Assembly (NCBI GenBank): GCA_004561445.1 | Contig: SFVX01000001.1 | Location: forward strand, 620,001-684,000 | Length of the DNA: 64,000 bases | Source of the DNA: a bacterium | GTDB lineage: Bacteria; Patescibacteriota; Saccharimonadia; Saccharimonadales; Saccharimonadaceae | Direction of reading: 5' to 3' | Part shown: positions 34,110 through 43,262 of the stretch, piece after piece | How the letters are laid out: the number at the start of each line of letters is the position of its first letter | Numbering within the stretch: position 1 is the first letter of the stretch | Made by a program: the position numbers and the translations under genes | Notes under the pieces: model-generated | What the model was told of the DNA's origin: nothing | Databases searched by the model: none | What the model saw: the letters and a program-made list of their open reading frames with translations, nothing else

Positions 34110-34229
34110 TTTTTTATTAAAGCGCAAGCCTCGAGAAATCGGGTGCTTTTTGTATTAAGATATATATGCGAGGTTGCGAGCCGCGCATATTTTTTTACAT
34201 TTCCTTTTAAAACTCTTATACTAAAACTA

Positions 34230-34823
34230 ATGAATAAGTTGACACCAAAAGATCTCGAGCAGATGAATATTGAAAAATTTAAGGCCGTGGGGCCGTCGGA
34301 AAAATACGCCGACCAGATGACGGATTTTGTTAATGAGTTGCGCCGCGAAAATTATAGTAGTAGGTCGGCGAATCCGTGGCTTAAAGATGTCGAGGTGGAA
34401 TTTTCGCGCCATCCTGATGGTTCGGAAAAGCTAAAAGATCTTAAACTGCTCGTGCGTACGAATGATGACCACGTGGTGGGTCTGTATTGCGTACGCGACG
34501 ATATGGATGAGCAAACGCTGCTGGATTTTGGTGGTAATATTAGCTATCTGATTCGCCCGTCTGAGCGTCGCAAAGGTTATAACAAAATTAATATGTACCT
34601 GGCGCTCAAAGAGTGTGCTAAGCGTGGCTTTTCAGTGATTACGCTAGTGGTTGAAGCGGGCAACCGTGCGGCGTCGCGTTCGGTGCGTGCGATGGGCGGC
34701 AATATGGTGACAACTTTCTTTGACCGTGATGGCATGGGTTTGCAATTTGAGAAATATATCGTCAATGTAAAGGATGCAATTGCGAGCTACGCGCCGATAT
34801 TTGAATACTTGATTGAAGAATAG
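34230..34823 (+). CDS. GNAT family N-acetyltransferase
   Basis: A 197-residue acetyltransferase. The acetyl-CoA signature is ISYLIRPSERRKGYNKINMY (R-R-K-G-Y-N), and the C-terminal strand VITLVVEAGNRAASRSVRAMGG is typical for the fold. The acceptor substrate is unknown. The start at 34230 has TATACT seven bases upstream (leaderless); the frame is open 153 bases further up into tRNA-Phe, so the longer reading is rejected. A terminator follows at once. Confidence 0.88.
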   Translation: MNKLTPKDLEQMNIEKFKAVGPSEKYADQMTDFVNELRRENYSSRSANPWLKDVEVEFSRHPDGSEKLKDLKLLVRTNDDHVVGLYCVRDDMDEQTLLDFGGNISYLIRPSERRKGYNKINMYLALKECAKRGFSVITLVVEAGNRAASRSVRAMGGNMVTTFFDRDGMGLQFEKYIVNVKDAIASYAPIFEYLIEE

Positions 34824-34855
34824 AAAAACCTCGGTATAAGTACCGAGGTTTTTGT
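34824..34855. terminator. Bidirectional terminator
   Basis: AAAAACCTCGGTA / TACCGAGGTTTTT with a four-base loop between the convergent GNAT and lipase genes. Confidence 0.93.
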
Positions 34856-34866
34856 TTGCGTCTCTA

Positions 34867-35778
34867 TTATTTGGCGATAATTTTTTGAGTCCAGTCGTAG
34901 ATGTCTTTGTATACATCTGGTTGCACTGCCTCGTGCAGAATGTCGTGGCGGCCTGGATAGAATTTAACTTCTGGCTCTAGTCCGGCTTTTTGATAAGCTT
35001 TGACGGCACGTATGACGCCTTTTTTGGCTTCGCCGACCGGGTCGACGTCGCCAGACATAAAGAGTATAGGAATTTTCTTTATATTGCGCGGCTTGCTGGC
35101 GATTTTCATTAGCTCAAGCATGGCGTTAAATATACCAATGGTAACGTGGTCTTGTTTTTTGGAGTCGGCGTCGTAGGCGTCGACTGCGGCCTTGTTGGCG
35201 CAGAGCCAATCGAATTTGCTGGTTGTTGGCGTAAATTTTTTATTATAGTTGCCGAGGGTCATGTCGTCGATTTTTTTCGTCCAATGATCAAAGCCTCCGG
35301 CTTTTTTGGCTTCGCTTTTTGCCATAGTTTGCGCAAGGCTAAGCATAAGTGCTGGTTGTTGGCCGGTTCCCATGATAATTGCCCCGTTGGCCATGTCTGG
35401 ATATTTGTCGAGGGCGACGCGAACGACAAATGAACCAAGCGAAAAGCCGAGTAGAATATACGGGAGATTTGGATATTCTTGTTTGGTATTTTTGTAACAT
35501 GTATAAAAATCGTCGACAAGATATTGCTCAGTATCTTTTGAGCCTATAGTGAGCGGCGTATTGTCGCGTCGAATAGAGTCGCCATGGCCTAGATGGTCGT
35601 TGCCAACTACAATAATACCGCGGTCAGTTAGATACTTTGCTAGCGGGGCGTAACGTTCGATATATTCCGTGACGCCGTGCGCAATCTGAACGATGGCGAT
35701 TGGCTCAGAACTTGGCGTCCATTTAACGGCGTGAATTTGAGTTGCCTTATCGGCCGATAGATAATAAGATTCTTGCAT
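34867..35778 (-). CDS. Alpha/beta hydrolase, monoacylglycerol lipase/lysophospholipase type
   Basis: A 303-residue S33-family hydrolase without signal peptide. QIAHGVTEYIERYAPLAKYL is the oxyanion region, GNDHLGHGDS is typical of lysophospholipases, the nucleophile is the Ser in LLGFSLGSFVVR, the acid lies in FMSGDVDPVGE, and the His in YPGRHDILHE. It would cut acyl chains from lipids, perhaps host-derived ones. It is the last gene of surface cassette A, ten bases after the anchored protein gene. Confidence 0.9.
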   Translation of the reverse strand: MQESYYLSADKATQIHAVKWTPSSEPIAIVQIAHGVTEYIERYAPLAKYLTDRGIIVVGNDHLGHGDSIRRDNTPLTIGSKDTEQYLVDDFYTCYKNTKQEYPNLPYILLGFSLGSFVVRVALDKYPDMANGAIIMGTGQQPALMLSLAQTMAKSEAKKAGGFDHWTKKIDDMTLGNYNKKFTPTTSKFDWLCANKAAVDAYDADSKKQDHVTIGIFNAMLELMKIASKPRNIKKIPILFMSGDVDPVGEAKKGVIRAVKAYQKAGLEPEVKFYPGRHDILHEAVQPDVYKDIYDWTQKIIAK

Positions 35779-35788
35779 AAAGCTTCTC

Positions 35789-36502
35789 CTATTCCATTGA
35801 GTAACATTTTATTTCGCTAGTGTCGTATGGTAAAGTGCTAAGGTCGTAGTCTAGTGAACTAAAATGCTCCTTAAAGTTAGATAGTATACGATCTTCGGCG
35901 TTTTCTTCGCATGTTCTAGCGTAAAAGGCGATAACGGGCTTATTGTTGGCGTCTCTTTCTGGATATGCACTGTAGTTGTCATCGCCGATTTTACCGGTAT
36001 AAGTAAAGTTCTTGCCAAAGAGTACGCTGATAGTACTAGTTTCGAGGTCGCCAATGCAAAAAGTTTCTTTATATTTCATTTGCGCAATACTTGGGCAAGT
36101 AAAATAGATATCTTCTTGAACGGATTCTATGGGGTTTATAACCATTTGCACGGCAAAGGTGTATTTTAGTGAGTCGATATCGATGATAAAGTTGGCTTTC
36201 TTGGTGTCTCCTTCTATATCTTCGGTTTGGATAGAGCTTTCTCGGATAGTAAATTCGACTGCATCGTTCTGGCTACGAGTCGGATCAATTGCGTCTACTG
36301 CGGCAGTAAGATACTTTTGCAGGCGTTTTTTGTTGTTGCCGTTGATGAGGCTTGAGACCTCTGCGCTATTCGTGTTGGCAAGATGAACTGGATCTTGGGC
36401 TTTGAGCGCATTTATAACGAATGTTATTGCAATGATGATCAGGATCCAAATTAAGACAATAAGGATAATAATTATTCGCTTATTTTTAGTTTGAGAATCC
36501 AT
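35789..36502 (-). CDS. Cassette A: N-anchored extracytoplasmic protein
   Basis: A 237-residue protein with an N-terminal membrane helix (IIIILIVLIWILIIIAITFV, about 9-28) and an outside domain of about 205 residues. Shared features with the cassette B protein at 58939-59703 are an AVEFTIRESS/INIAFREGS strand, the following IDIDSLKYTF/IDVENAKMTY strand, and a Cys pair around KETFCIGD/PETFCVGT. No enzyme motif. The A of its ATG is the last base of the hydrolase stop codon. Function unknown; a partner or inhibitor of the adjacent wall hydrolase is plausible. Confidence 0.75.
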   Translation of the reverse strand: MDSQTKNKRIIIILIVLIWILIIIAITFVINALKAQDPVHLANTNSAEVSSLINGNNKKRLQKYLTAAVDAIDPTRSQNDAVEFTIRESSIQTEDIEGDTKKANFIIDIDSLKYTFAVQMVINPIESVQEDIYFTCPSIAQMKYKETFCIGDLETSTISVLFGKNFTYTGKIGDDNYSAYPERDANNKPVIAFYARTCEENAEDRILSNFKEHFSSLDYDLSTLPYDTSEIKCYSME

Positions 36503-39500
36503 TATTTTACCTTTCTAAAGATATAAGCATTTTCGTTTTTAATATAATAAGAGATGTCTTTTGCGCCGTCTGCCATTGGAGATCGGGTATTACCGCAGCC
36601 GCTCGAAGAGTATGAAGCGGAAGCCATTTCGCTCTCGAAACCATTGATTTTTCCTACATATACTAGTGTGTGTCCGAGGCTACCTGTGATAATAACGTCG
36701 CCAGGCTTTGCATCCTCATTACTCTTAATTTGATTCGATACTTCTTCCCAGCCATTAGATTTGTTAGTCAGGTATGGATACTGCCCGCCCGATACGTTGC
36801 CTCCATTGCTATTGTAGTTAGGATCCCAGCCACTTTCGCGCATGAGTGTCGTAACAAAGCCACCGCAGTCGTTTCCGCCACAACCACCATGATAGTACTC
36901 GCCTTTTTTGACGATAGCTGTATAAGCGGGTTTTTGCTGAGTCCATCCGGCGGAGTGATATTCAGGCCATGCTAGCTCTAGGACTTTTGCTTGGAGTGCA
37001 GCTACGTCGCCAGTTGCTCCGGTGTGACATTCCCCATCGGAAATGCCGTCGACGCGCTCGATGGCTGCCTTGACACGATTCCAAATTCCGCCCGGGTCGA
37101 CATGGTCGTTATCCGCGGGGGTATGCATATGTCCAAGGATGCCTTTGTAGGCCTTAAAATCATCCGCTGAAAGGCGTTTTGGATTATCCCAGTCCACGGA
37201 ACTAGTAAGTGGAATGTTGGTTTCGGCGCTGATTGCACTAAGAAGCTTTGCGAGATAGTCCCAGTCACTATCAGTAAATTTTGTCTCGTCAGGTAAGTAC
37301 CAGGGGTCAGATTTTTTACTCTGATCGTAGTTACTATAGCCCATGATTTCGATTTGGATACCAGCCATCTGATCATTGACTTTATGGTCGTTGCCCTTAC
37401 CCTTAATTGCTTCGGATGGTTGAGTAATAGCGAAATGCTGAAATACTTTTTTATTTTTGATATCGATCGTAAAGTGGGCGGGCGTTTTGCCGCTCGGTCC
37501 ATTTTTGCGAGTAACTTTGCCGTAAAGATTTAAACCGCTGGTTCCGCCGCCATTGCTTCCTTCTGTGCTATGAAGGAGAATTTTATTCGCGCCTTTTCCG
37601 TTCCCTTTTGGCGAGTCAGTAGTGAAGCTGCCAGTACTAGCTTCTTTGAGAACACCAGAGGCAGTATTGGCATCTTCTTTGACGTAGCCGTCCATGCCGC
37701 CTTTGATCCAACCATTTTCCCAGGTGACGGACGATGTTGTGCGGTCTCCGCCAGTGGAGCCGTTGGCACTAGCGGCTGGCGCGTTTGATTCAAAATAACC
37801 AAATGGATCGCCAGTATTGCTTCCGCCGGATGTACTGCTAACTTTTGTACCGGATGGATTTGCCCACGTATAGAAAATATATGGGTCGCCGAGAGCTAGG
37901 ATCTTAGTTTTACCCGGTTTGTAGTTTTCATATTTATAGATATTGGCATGATCGGTGTATTTTTGGCCATCAACTTCAATCCATTTGATGTCGCCTGGAT
38001 CGTCGTGCTCTACAATTTCTGGTGGTAGTGTGCGATTGCCGTTTTTCCAAACGTCAATAACTGCATCCCATTCTTCTTTCTTATAATCGGAGAAGCTTTC
38101 GCTGTATGCAGCACGAGTGTCTGAAGCAAACCAGCCGGTAGTTTTGACGTAGTTCACGAAGTTGTCTGGAGTCTTTTCTTTGGACTTTTCATAGTATTCG
38201 AAAAGGTTAGCCATAATGGAGGCCTGAAATTTAACCGCTTCGATTGTGCCGCCATTTTCGTGTTTAATCATGGCGAGCATGCCCTTAATTTGGCCGTCAG
38301 TGAGTTCATACTTCTGGCCGGAGAAAATGCCCGAAGATTGTGATTTGTCGTCACAGACGCAGACTGAATTAGAATTAGAATTCGCAGCACCGGAACCTAG
38401 AGCCTGAACGATTAAATCAACTAATTTGTCGCTCGCTTCTTGATTTTTGGGATGCGTACCATCGCCAAGATAAGTACCTGCATCATCTTTGATGGCTGCT
38501 TTCCAGTCAGCAATAGCTACCTTGCCAGGATTATTCGAGGCAGCCTGCTCGAATGCCTTATTGTTTGCGTCATAGTTATTCGATGTAGTGAAGTTGGTGA
38601 CAAAAACTACTCTTTTTGCATTTGGGACGAGATTTAGGACTTCATTGATCTGGGCGTCATTTACGTTACTATCATTTGTGCCGAGCGCAAAAACTAGGTA
38701 GTCGCGAACTTTGTTCTCGTTTGCGAGCTGCTTAAGAATAGTTAGGCCAGAATCGTTGCCGCTAACGTCTTGTTTGAAATGTTTGCTGTCTTGAGCGTGA
38801 ATATCTGCGCCAGAGAGCTTAGACTCGTAAGCTTTGCGCGTATAGCTGGAATTAGTAATAGAGTCGCCAATCACGGTGACATTAGATCCGCTAATGGAGG
38901 TCGAGCTAGACCCCCCAGTACTGCCCGCACCAAACGAAGTTTTGCCGGAGTATTTTTGGAACATTTCATCGGCGGTTTTTCGGCGTCCTGGGCGCGTACC
39001 TGGAATATCTGCTGGTACCTCGACTTTCTCCAAGAAATAATCGGCAGCGTCTTGTACGGTAGTTTGAGTGAGGACTCCACCATAGGTGCTATTTACCTTT
39101 AACTCTTCGTTAACGAGAAAGGTTAGCTCTAGGGAGTAGAGTGCATTTACTTCGGATTCATTGTTTGCGAGCTGAATGAATTTATCGCCGTTTACGCCGT
39201 ATGCGCTACCATTGGCATAACTATAAGTCATTGGCGTATCGAGATATTTGGTGAGGCCAGGAGCTTTGTCTTTGATGTAGTTATATACATTAACGCGACG
39301 GCCAAAAGACCACTGAATAAGGCCAATACCGTAAGAAATGTCAGGGTTAGAATTTAATGCCATGCCCCATTGACTCTTGAAGCTTCCTTCGTGTTGGGCT
39401 GGATTAAAATTATTGCCTTCGTGAGCCATATTGCCCATAATGCCAGCCGTAACTTCGTCGGTAAGGCCCATAGACTTTAGACCGGACCAAACTTTCTCTT

Positions 39501-39723
39501 CGGCGGTAGAGCCACTAATAACAGCTTCTCCTCCAACTACGCCACCGCTACTACCGCCTTCGCATTCATCGGGGTTATAGAACATAATGTTGTTGGCGGC
39601 GAATTTGTCAATAAAATCATCGGTCGCCGCGTAACTATCGAATGGAAATGCAGTCAAAATAGCCAATGAGATGAGTGCACTTGATTTTAGGTATTTATAG
39701 ATTTTAGAGTAATTAATTTTCAT
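36502..39723 (-). CDS. Cassette A: giant multi-domain peptidoglycan hydrolase
   Basis: About 1073 residues with a signal peptide (cut near SYAA). In order (numbered from an alternative ATG seven codons upstream): conserved DKFAANNIMFYNPDEC; phage tail lysozyme-like domain (about 80-265); SGNH esterase (VIGDSIT 292-297, LGTND 354-358, DGTHP 428-432); a region shared with cassette B (478-640); N-acetylmuramoyl-L-alanine amidase (ILLHSTEG with zinc His, GHMHTPADNDH, about 718-890); and a C-terminal CHAP/NlpC-type domain (GGNDCGGFVTTL, Cys about 960; LGHTLVYVG). It could cut glycan strands, O-acetyl esters, stem-peptide bonds and cross-links. The start at 39723 mirrors the paralogue and overlaps the PEGA gene by 11 bases. 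Confidence 0.88.
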   Translation of the reverse strand: MKINYSKIYKYLKSSALISLAILTAFPFDSYAATDDFIDKFAANNIMFYNPDECEGGSSGGVVGGEAVISGSTAEEKVWSGLKSMGLTDEVTAGIMGNMAHEGNNFNPAQHEGSFKSQWGMALNSNPDISYGIGLIQWSFGRRVNVYNYIKDKAPGLTKYLDTPMTYSYANGSAYGVNGDKFIQLANNESEVNALYSLELTFLVNEELKVNSTYGGVLTQTTVQDAADYFLEKVEVPADIPGTRPGRRKTADEMFQKYSGKTSFGAGSTGGSSSTSISGSNVTVIGDSITNSSYTRKAYESKLSGADIHAQDSKHFKQDVSGNDSGLTILKQLANENKVRDYLVFALGTNDSNVNDAQINEVLNLVPNAKRVVFVTNFTTSNNYDANNKAFEQAASNNPGKVAIADWKAAIKDDAGTYLGDGTHPKNQEASDKLVDLIVQALGSGAANSNSNSVCVCDDKSQSSGIFSGQKYELTDGQIKGMLAMIKHENGGTIEAVKFQASIMANLFEYYEKSKEKTPDNFVNYVKTTGWFASDTRAAYSESFSDYKKEEWDAVIDVWKNGNRTLPPEIVEHDDPGDIKWIEVDGQKYTDHANIYKYENYKPGKTKILALGDPYIFYTWANPSGTKVSSTSGGSNTGDPFGYFESNAPAASANGSTGGDRTTSSVTWENGWIKGGMDGYVKEDANTASGVLKEASTGSFTTDSPKGNGKGANKILLHSTEGSNGGGTSGLNLYGKVTRKNGPSGKTPAHFTIDIKNKKVFQHFAITQPSEAIKGKGNDHKVNDQMAGIQIEIMGYSNYDQSKKSDPWYLPDETKFTDSDWDYLAKLLSAISAETNIPLTSSVDWDNPKRLSADDFKAYKGILGHMHTPADNDHVDPGGIWNRVKAAIERVDGISDGECHTGATGDVAALQAKVLELAWPEYHSAGWTQQKPAYTAIVKKGEYYHGGCGGNDCGGFVTTLMRESGWDPNYNSNGGNVSGGQYPYLTNKSNGWEEVSNQIKSNEDAKPGDVIITGSLGHTLVYVGKINGFESEMASASYSSSGCGNTRSPMADGAKDISYYIKNENAYIFRKVK

Positions 39724-40381
39724 AAATAATTTCATAATCGTCATAATTATAGCCGGCTAGCTGCATAGATTCTCGAACGCGCCACTCATAAGACTTTGGT
39801 TGATCTACTTGAAGGCAAAAGGCGTAATCGCATTTGGGGTTATTTGTCCCATCAGTGATTTCGCCGGATATGATATTTGCACCTTCGCGGAAGTTTGTAA
39901 CGATAGGCAACTTCTCAGTAATTTTAATGAGAGAGTCGTATTTATTTAGAAAATCTGTAACTTCTTGATCGTTAGTGTTTTTTTGCTGATAAGATCTTAA
40001 GACTGCAATATCTTCGCGGCTTTTAAAAAAATACTGCATCCCTTCAGTAGTATTTTTTAGATATTCGACAACCGATTGGTCCTTGTGTTTTTCGACTGTA
40101 ATATTAATCTCTTTTGACTCAAAGTCGGGGGCGGAAAATTTTAGATGATGCTCGCCAGGGGTGATTTCGTTTACGCCTGCATTAATTTTTGTACCATCTA
40201 ACTCAATAGTAGCAGTTGATGGCGCGACGGCGACGTCAAGATAAGTGCTTGTTGCTTGGCTATTGATAAATGGAATTATTATAGCGAAAACGCTAATAAA
40301 GATAAGTAAGACCCCTATAATAATAGAGAGAGTGATGATAATTTTTTTGGAATTATCTTCAATTGCTTGACCTGTATCCAT
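39713..40381 (-). CDS. Cassette A: membrane-anchored PEGA-domain protein
   Basis: A 222-residue protein: N-terminal helix (IIITLSIIIGVLLIFISVFA), then a PEGA domain (YLDVAVAPSTATIELDGTKI ... ITPGEHHLKFSAPDFES) and a C-terminal alpha/beta domain ending NYDDYEIIYEN. PEGA domains are surface modules that often bind polysaccharide or span walls. It aligns with 62723-63430 along its length (EGMQYF/EGMSYF, YNYDDYEIIY/YDIANYEVEY). TAAAAT lies six bases before the ATG, so this is the leaderless first gene of cassette A. Confidence 0.8.
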   Translation of the reverse strand: MDTGQAIEDNSKKIIITLSIIIGVLLIFISVFAIIIPFINSQATSTYLDVAVAPSTATIELDGTKINAGVNEITPGEHHLKFSAPDFESKEINITVEKHKDQSVVEYLKNTTEGMQYFFKSREDIAVLRSYQQKNTNDQEVTDFLNKYDSLIKITEKLPIVTNFREGANIISGEITDGTNNPKCDYAFCLQVDQPKSYEWRVRESMQLAGYNYDDYEIIYEN

Positions 40382-40463
40382 AAAATAATTTTACCATAAT
40401 TGGTTTGCAAAGAAGTGCGTGATAGGCGATTTTTTGTTCGTAAATGCTTACACTTTAAATTAA

Positions 40464-40499
40464 TGAAAAAACCTCGACATTAGCTGTCGAGGTTTTTGC
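40464..40499 (-). terminator. Terminator after the Gly/Pro-rich gene
   Basis: AAAAACCTCGACA / TGTCGAGGTTTTT, five-base loop, T run on the minus strand. Confidence 0.92.
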
Positions 40500-40505
40500 T
40501 TATGC

Positions 40506-40931
40506 TTACAGTTCGTGTGTGTGGAAATACCACCAATCACGAATTCGAACAAAAACATTTGGTTTTTTGTTGCGGCCTGCCTTTTTAGGCTCGAGGCTGT
40601 TGTAGCCAGCGCCAGGAAGACCTGGGTCGTACGGGCCGTGATAAAGGCGACCTCCGACACTGCGTCCGCCAGGACCGTATCCGAAAGGTCCGCCGGGACC
40701 ACCGAATCCGCCGGGGCCGCCGTATGGACCTCCAGGGCCGCCGTATGGGCCACCTGGGCCGCCAAATGGGCCACCTGGACCGCCTGGGCCTCCGGGACCT
40801 CCTGGGCCGCCAGGACCAGGGCCGTAAAACATTAAGTTGTCCATGTATTTTGGTTTTGCTGGTGCGATCGGAGCGTTTCCTGCAGTAGCAAAAGCATAAG
40901 CATAAGCTGGTCTAAAGTACCATTTCATCAC
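40506..40931 (-). CDS. Gly/Pro-rich low-complexity protein
   Basis: A 141-residue protein whose middle (about 36-90) is a run of GGP triplets with Phe or Tyr inserted (GGPFGGPGGPYGGPGG type). Ends are not repetitive: an aromatic N-terminus (MMKWYFRPAYAYAFATAG) and a basic tail (KKAGRNKKPNVFVRIRDWWY). No clear signal peptide. Such tracts can be flexible spacers or phase-separating segments; nothing decides here. The matching DNA is a tandem triplet-multiple repeat prone to length change. GGGAGGG precedes the start, and the promoter belongs to the shared strong family, so expression is probably high. Confidence 0.75.
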   Translation of the reverse strand: MMKWYFRPAYAYAFATAGNAPIAPAKPKYMDNLMFYGPGPGGPGGPGGPGGPGGPFGGPGGPYGGPGGPYGGPGGFGGPGGPFGYGPGGRSVGGRLYHGPYDPGLPGAGYNSLEPKKAGRNKKPNVFVRIRDWWYFHTHEL

Positions 40932-40963
40932 AATCCCTCCCTTTGAGACTAATATATGATTCT

Positions 40964-40992
40964 ACTATAGCACACTTTGCGTAAAAAGTCAA
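40964..40992 (-). promoter_or_regulatory. Strong promoter P3 of the shared family
   Basis: TTGACT (40987-40992), 17-base spacer ending AAGTGTGC, TATAGT (40964-40969). Confidence 0.85.
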
Positions 40993-41027
40993 TAAGAGGC
41001 TTATGTCTATGGTCTTTAGTGCAATTT

Positions 41028-41741
41028 CTAGCGTGTAGTCCAGATACTGTCGATGTATTTACTGACGGTAATTGGTTCTGGATGGAAGTTTTCGTTGATG
41101 GTTTGTAGACGATCCTCGAAAGTCGGAGTGGTAGGTGCACCAAAGCGTTCGAGACTGGCAGCTTTTCTAATGGCCGGTTCCTCTGCTCTAATAGTGGCGG
41201 CTTGGTGATAATCGTCAAGGAAGATTTCTTCGCATTCTACGCCAGAAAAACCAGCAGTTTGAGCGATTTTTGCGGCTTTTTGACGAGCTGATTCATAGGC
41301 TTCTGGCAAGAGTTCACGACGGCAAGCGTGGATGTCTTTTAGGCAAAAATCGATGTGAAAGCGTGGCGCATCTGGCGCAGAGGCGGTACATAAAAGTAGT
41401 TTAGCGAGACGTTCGCGGTCGTAGTCAAAAGTAAGTGTGGCAGATTGCGTAAACTCAAAGCCGTCGGAAACGCGACGATCTGGGCGACCGATTTGTGAAA
41501 GATCCTTGGAATCGTTTTGGGAGTAGTGGAAATGTTCGCGAATGTTGTAACTGGACGTCTTAAAATCTTCGGCGTTAAAATCGGTGCGCTCGGAAATAGC
41601 GGCAATGTAGTTGGCAAGCATCTGCGAGCCTTCTTCGAGTGCTTGCTGATAGCTTGGTTTTAGCATAGTAAAATTGACCCGAGCGATGACTTGGTCTGGG
41701 GCAAAATCGCGACTGGCGCGGCCTTTGGCGTGAATGCGCAT
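41028..41741 (-). CDS. SIMPL-domain (DUF541) protein
   Basis: A 237-residue protein with the DUF541 pattern: an N-terminal IHAKGRASRDFAPDQVIARV strand pair, a central long helix region, and EAYESARQKAAKIAQTAGF before the last strand. Most relatives are exported, but no signal peptide is present here, so it is probably cytoplasmic. Function in bacteria is poorly defined (oxidative stress links exist for BP26-type members). AAGGAGA stands before the ATG; TATAAT is about 30 bases upstream. Confidence 0.75.
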   Translation of the reverse strand: MRIHAKGRASRDFAPDQVIARVNFTMLKPSYQQALEEGSQMLANYIAAISERTDFNAEDFKTSSYNIREHFHYSQNDSKDLSQIGRPDRRVSDGFEFTQSATLTFDYDRERLAKLLLCTASAPDAPRFHIDFCLKDIHACRRELLPEAYESARQKAAKIAQTAGFSGVECEEIFLDDYHQAATIRAEEPAIRKAASLERFGAPTTPTFEDRLQTINENFHPEPITVSKYIDSIWTTR

Positions 41742-41801
41742 AAAATCTCCTTTTTAATTATGCTTATTATATCACTGCTTTTTATATCATTGCTTTGATG
41801 T

Positions 41802-41872
41802 TATAATATGTGTATGATCTAATAATCTCTACTATATTTTGCGCAAACTTTAATTTTTGGAGATTTTTTCTT
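41802..41872 (+). promoter_or_regulatory. glyA promoter and leader with minimal ORF
   Basis: TATAAT (41802-41807) is followed after six bases by ATG ATC TAA (41814-41822), a two-codon frame at the predicted transcript start. AATCTC (41824-41829) can pair with GAGATT (41860-41865) and cover the glyA Shine-Dalgarno GGAG. Confidence 0.45.
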
Positions 41873-43231
41873 ATGGATGTAATTTTTGACATTATTGCTA
41901 CGGAAGAAAAGCGTCAGCGTGAAGGTTTGGAGCTAATTCCAAGCGAAAACTATGTATCGCGCGATGTTTTGGCCGCGATGGGATCGGTGCTGACAAACAA
42001 GTATTCTGAAGGCTATCCGGATTTTGATGGGCTTACGACTGATGATGAGGCGACAATACTTGCGAGCAAAAAACCAGATAGACGCTATTATGGTGGTCAG
42101 CAAAACACGGACAAGGTGGAGCGTCTTGCGATTGCACGTGCCTGCAAGCTTTTTCGTGCCGACCATGCAAATGTGCAGCCGCATAGTGGCGCGCAGGCGA
42201 ATAATGCGGTTTATAATGCGTGGCTCGAACCGGGCGATACGGTGCTTGGTATGAACCTTGGTCATGGCGGACATTTGACGCATGGTTCTCCGGTGACGCA
42301 GAGTGCAAAGATTTATAACTTTATTAACTATGGTACGGTAGCTGAGACGGGCGATATTGATTACGATGAGCTCGAGCGCTTGGCGCACGAGAAACAGCCA
42401 AAGATTATTTTGGTTGGTTACTCGGCCTTTATGAAGGTGCCAGATTTTGAGCGCGTGGCCAAGATTGGACGCGAGATTCCGGGTTGTCTTTTGATGGCGG
42501 ATATGGCACATGTGGCGGGACTAATTGCGGGTGGCGTGCATCCGAATCCGCTGGATTTTGGTTTCCACGTGATGACAACGACGACACACAAGACTTTGCG
42601 CGGTCCACGTGGTGGTTTAATTTTGACGCGTGGAGTAGTTGGAAATCCTTTGAAGCGCCCTGAGCATACGCTCGAGAATATCCCGACTTTGATTGATCGT
42701 TCGGTCTTCCCTGGCACACAAGGTGGTCCGCTGATGCATGTGATCGCAGCAAAAGCAGTGGCGTTTGGCGAGGCTTTGGCGCCAGAATTTCAAACATACG
42801 CTGCAAAGATTGTCGAAAACGCCAAGACTTTGGCGGCGGCTTTGATGGAGCGAGGTTTTTATTGCATTGGTGGCGGTACTGAAAACCACTTGATGTTGGT
42901 AGATGTCTATAAATCCTTCGGCCTGGATGGTAAGGTGGTTGAGCGCACGCTGGATGAAATCGGCCTAACTTTAAATGCGAACGCAATTCCAAATGATACT
43001 TTGCCGCCATTCAAGCCATCTGGTATTCGTCTAGGTACGCCAGCGATTACAACGCGCGGAATGGGTGAGGCGGAGATGCTCCGCATTGCGGATTGGATGA
43101 AGCAAGTGGTTGATATTTGTGTGCGCCGACGTGATGGTGAAGATATTGAAATCGCAAAGCCAGAACTTGCGAGATTGCGTGAAGAAGTGCGCGAAATGGC
43201 ACTACAATTCCCGCTTCCAAGTGATAAATAA
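41873..43231 (+). CDS. glyA: Serine hydroxymethyltransferase
   Basis: A 452-residue PLP enzyme that interconverts serine and glycine with tetrahydrofolate and feeds one-carbon units, for example to thymidylate. ELIPSENYVS, the GAQANNAVY region, DMAHVAGLIAGGVHPNP and TTTTHKTLRGPRGG (PLP lysine in HKT) are clear; the C-terminus has GTPAITTRGM. The start at 41873 matches the family N-terminus and has GGAG in front; a longer frame begins at 41810 within the promoter. It is one of few metabolic genes in the window and stands alone. Confidence 0.97.
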   Translation: MDVIFDIIATEEKRQREGLELIPSENYVSRDVLAAMGSVLTNKYSEGYPDFDGLTTDDEATILASKKPDRRYYGGQQNTDKVERLAIARACKLFRADHANVQPHSGAQANNAVYNAWLEPGDTVLGMNLGHGGHLTHGSPVTQSAKIYNFINYGTVAETGDIDYDELERLAHEKQPKIILVGYSAFMKVPDFERVAKIGREIPGCLLMADMAHVAGLIAGGVHPNPLDFGFHVMTTTTHKTLRGPRGGLILTRGVVGNPLKRPEHTLENIPTLIDRSVFPGTQGGPLMHVIAAKAVAFGEALAPEFQTYAAKIVENAKTLAAALMERGFYCIGGGTENHLMLVDVYKSFGLDGKVVERTLDEIGLTLNANAIPNDTLPPFKPSGIRLGTPAITTRGMGEAEMLRIADWMKQVVDICVRRRDGEDIEIAKPELARLREEVREMALQFPLPSDK

Positions 43232-43262
43232 AAAATTCCCCCTCTTGAGGGGGGATTTTTTA
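43230..43262. terminator. Bidirectional terminator
   Basis: AAAATTCCCCC / GGGGGGATTTTTT between convergent glyA and recR. Confidence 0.88.

Noticed and set aside
40620..40830. CRISPR-like or satellite repeat
   Set aside because: The short repeats are codons of the GGP tract, with no spacers and no cas genes in the window.
41933..43010. Long open frames opposite glyA
   Set aside because: They are antisense shadows of a clear serine hydroxymethyltransferase and have no family features or start signals.
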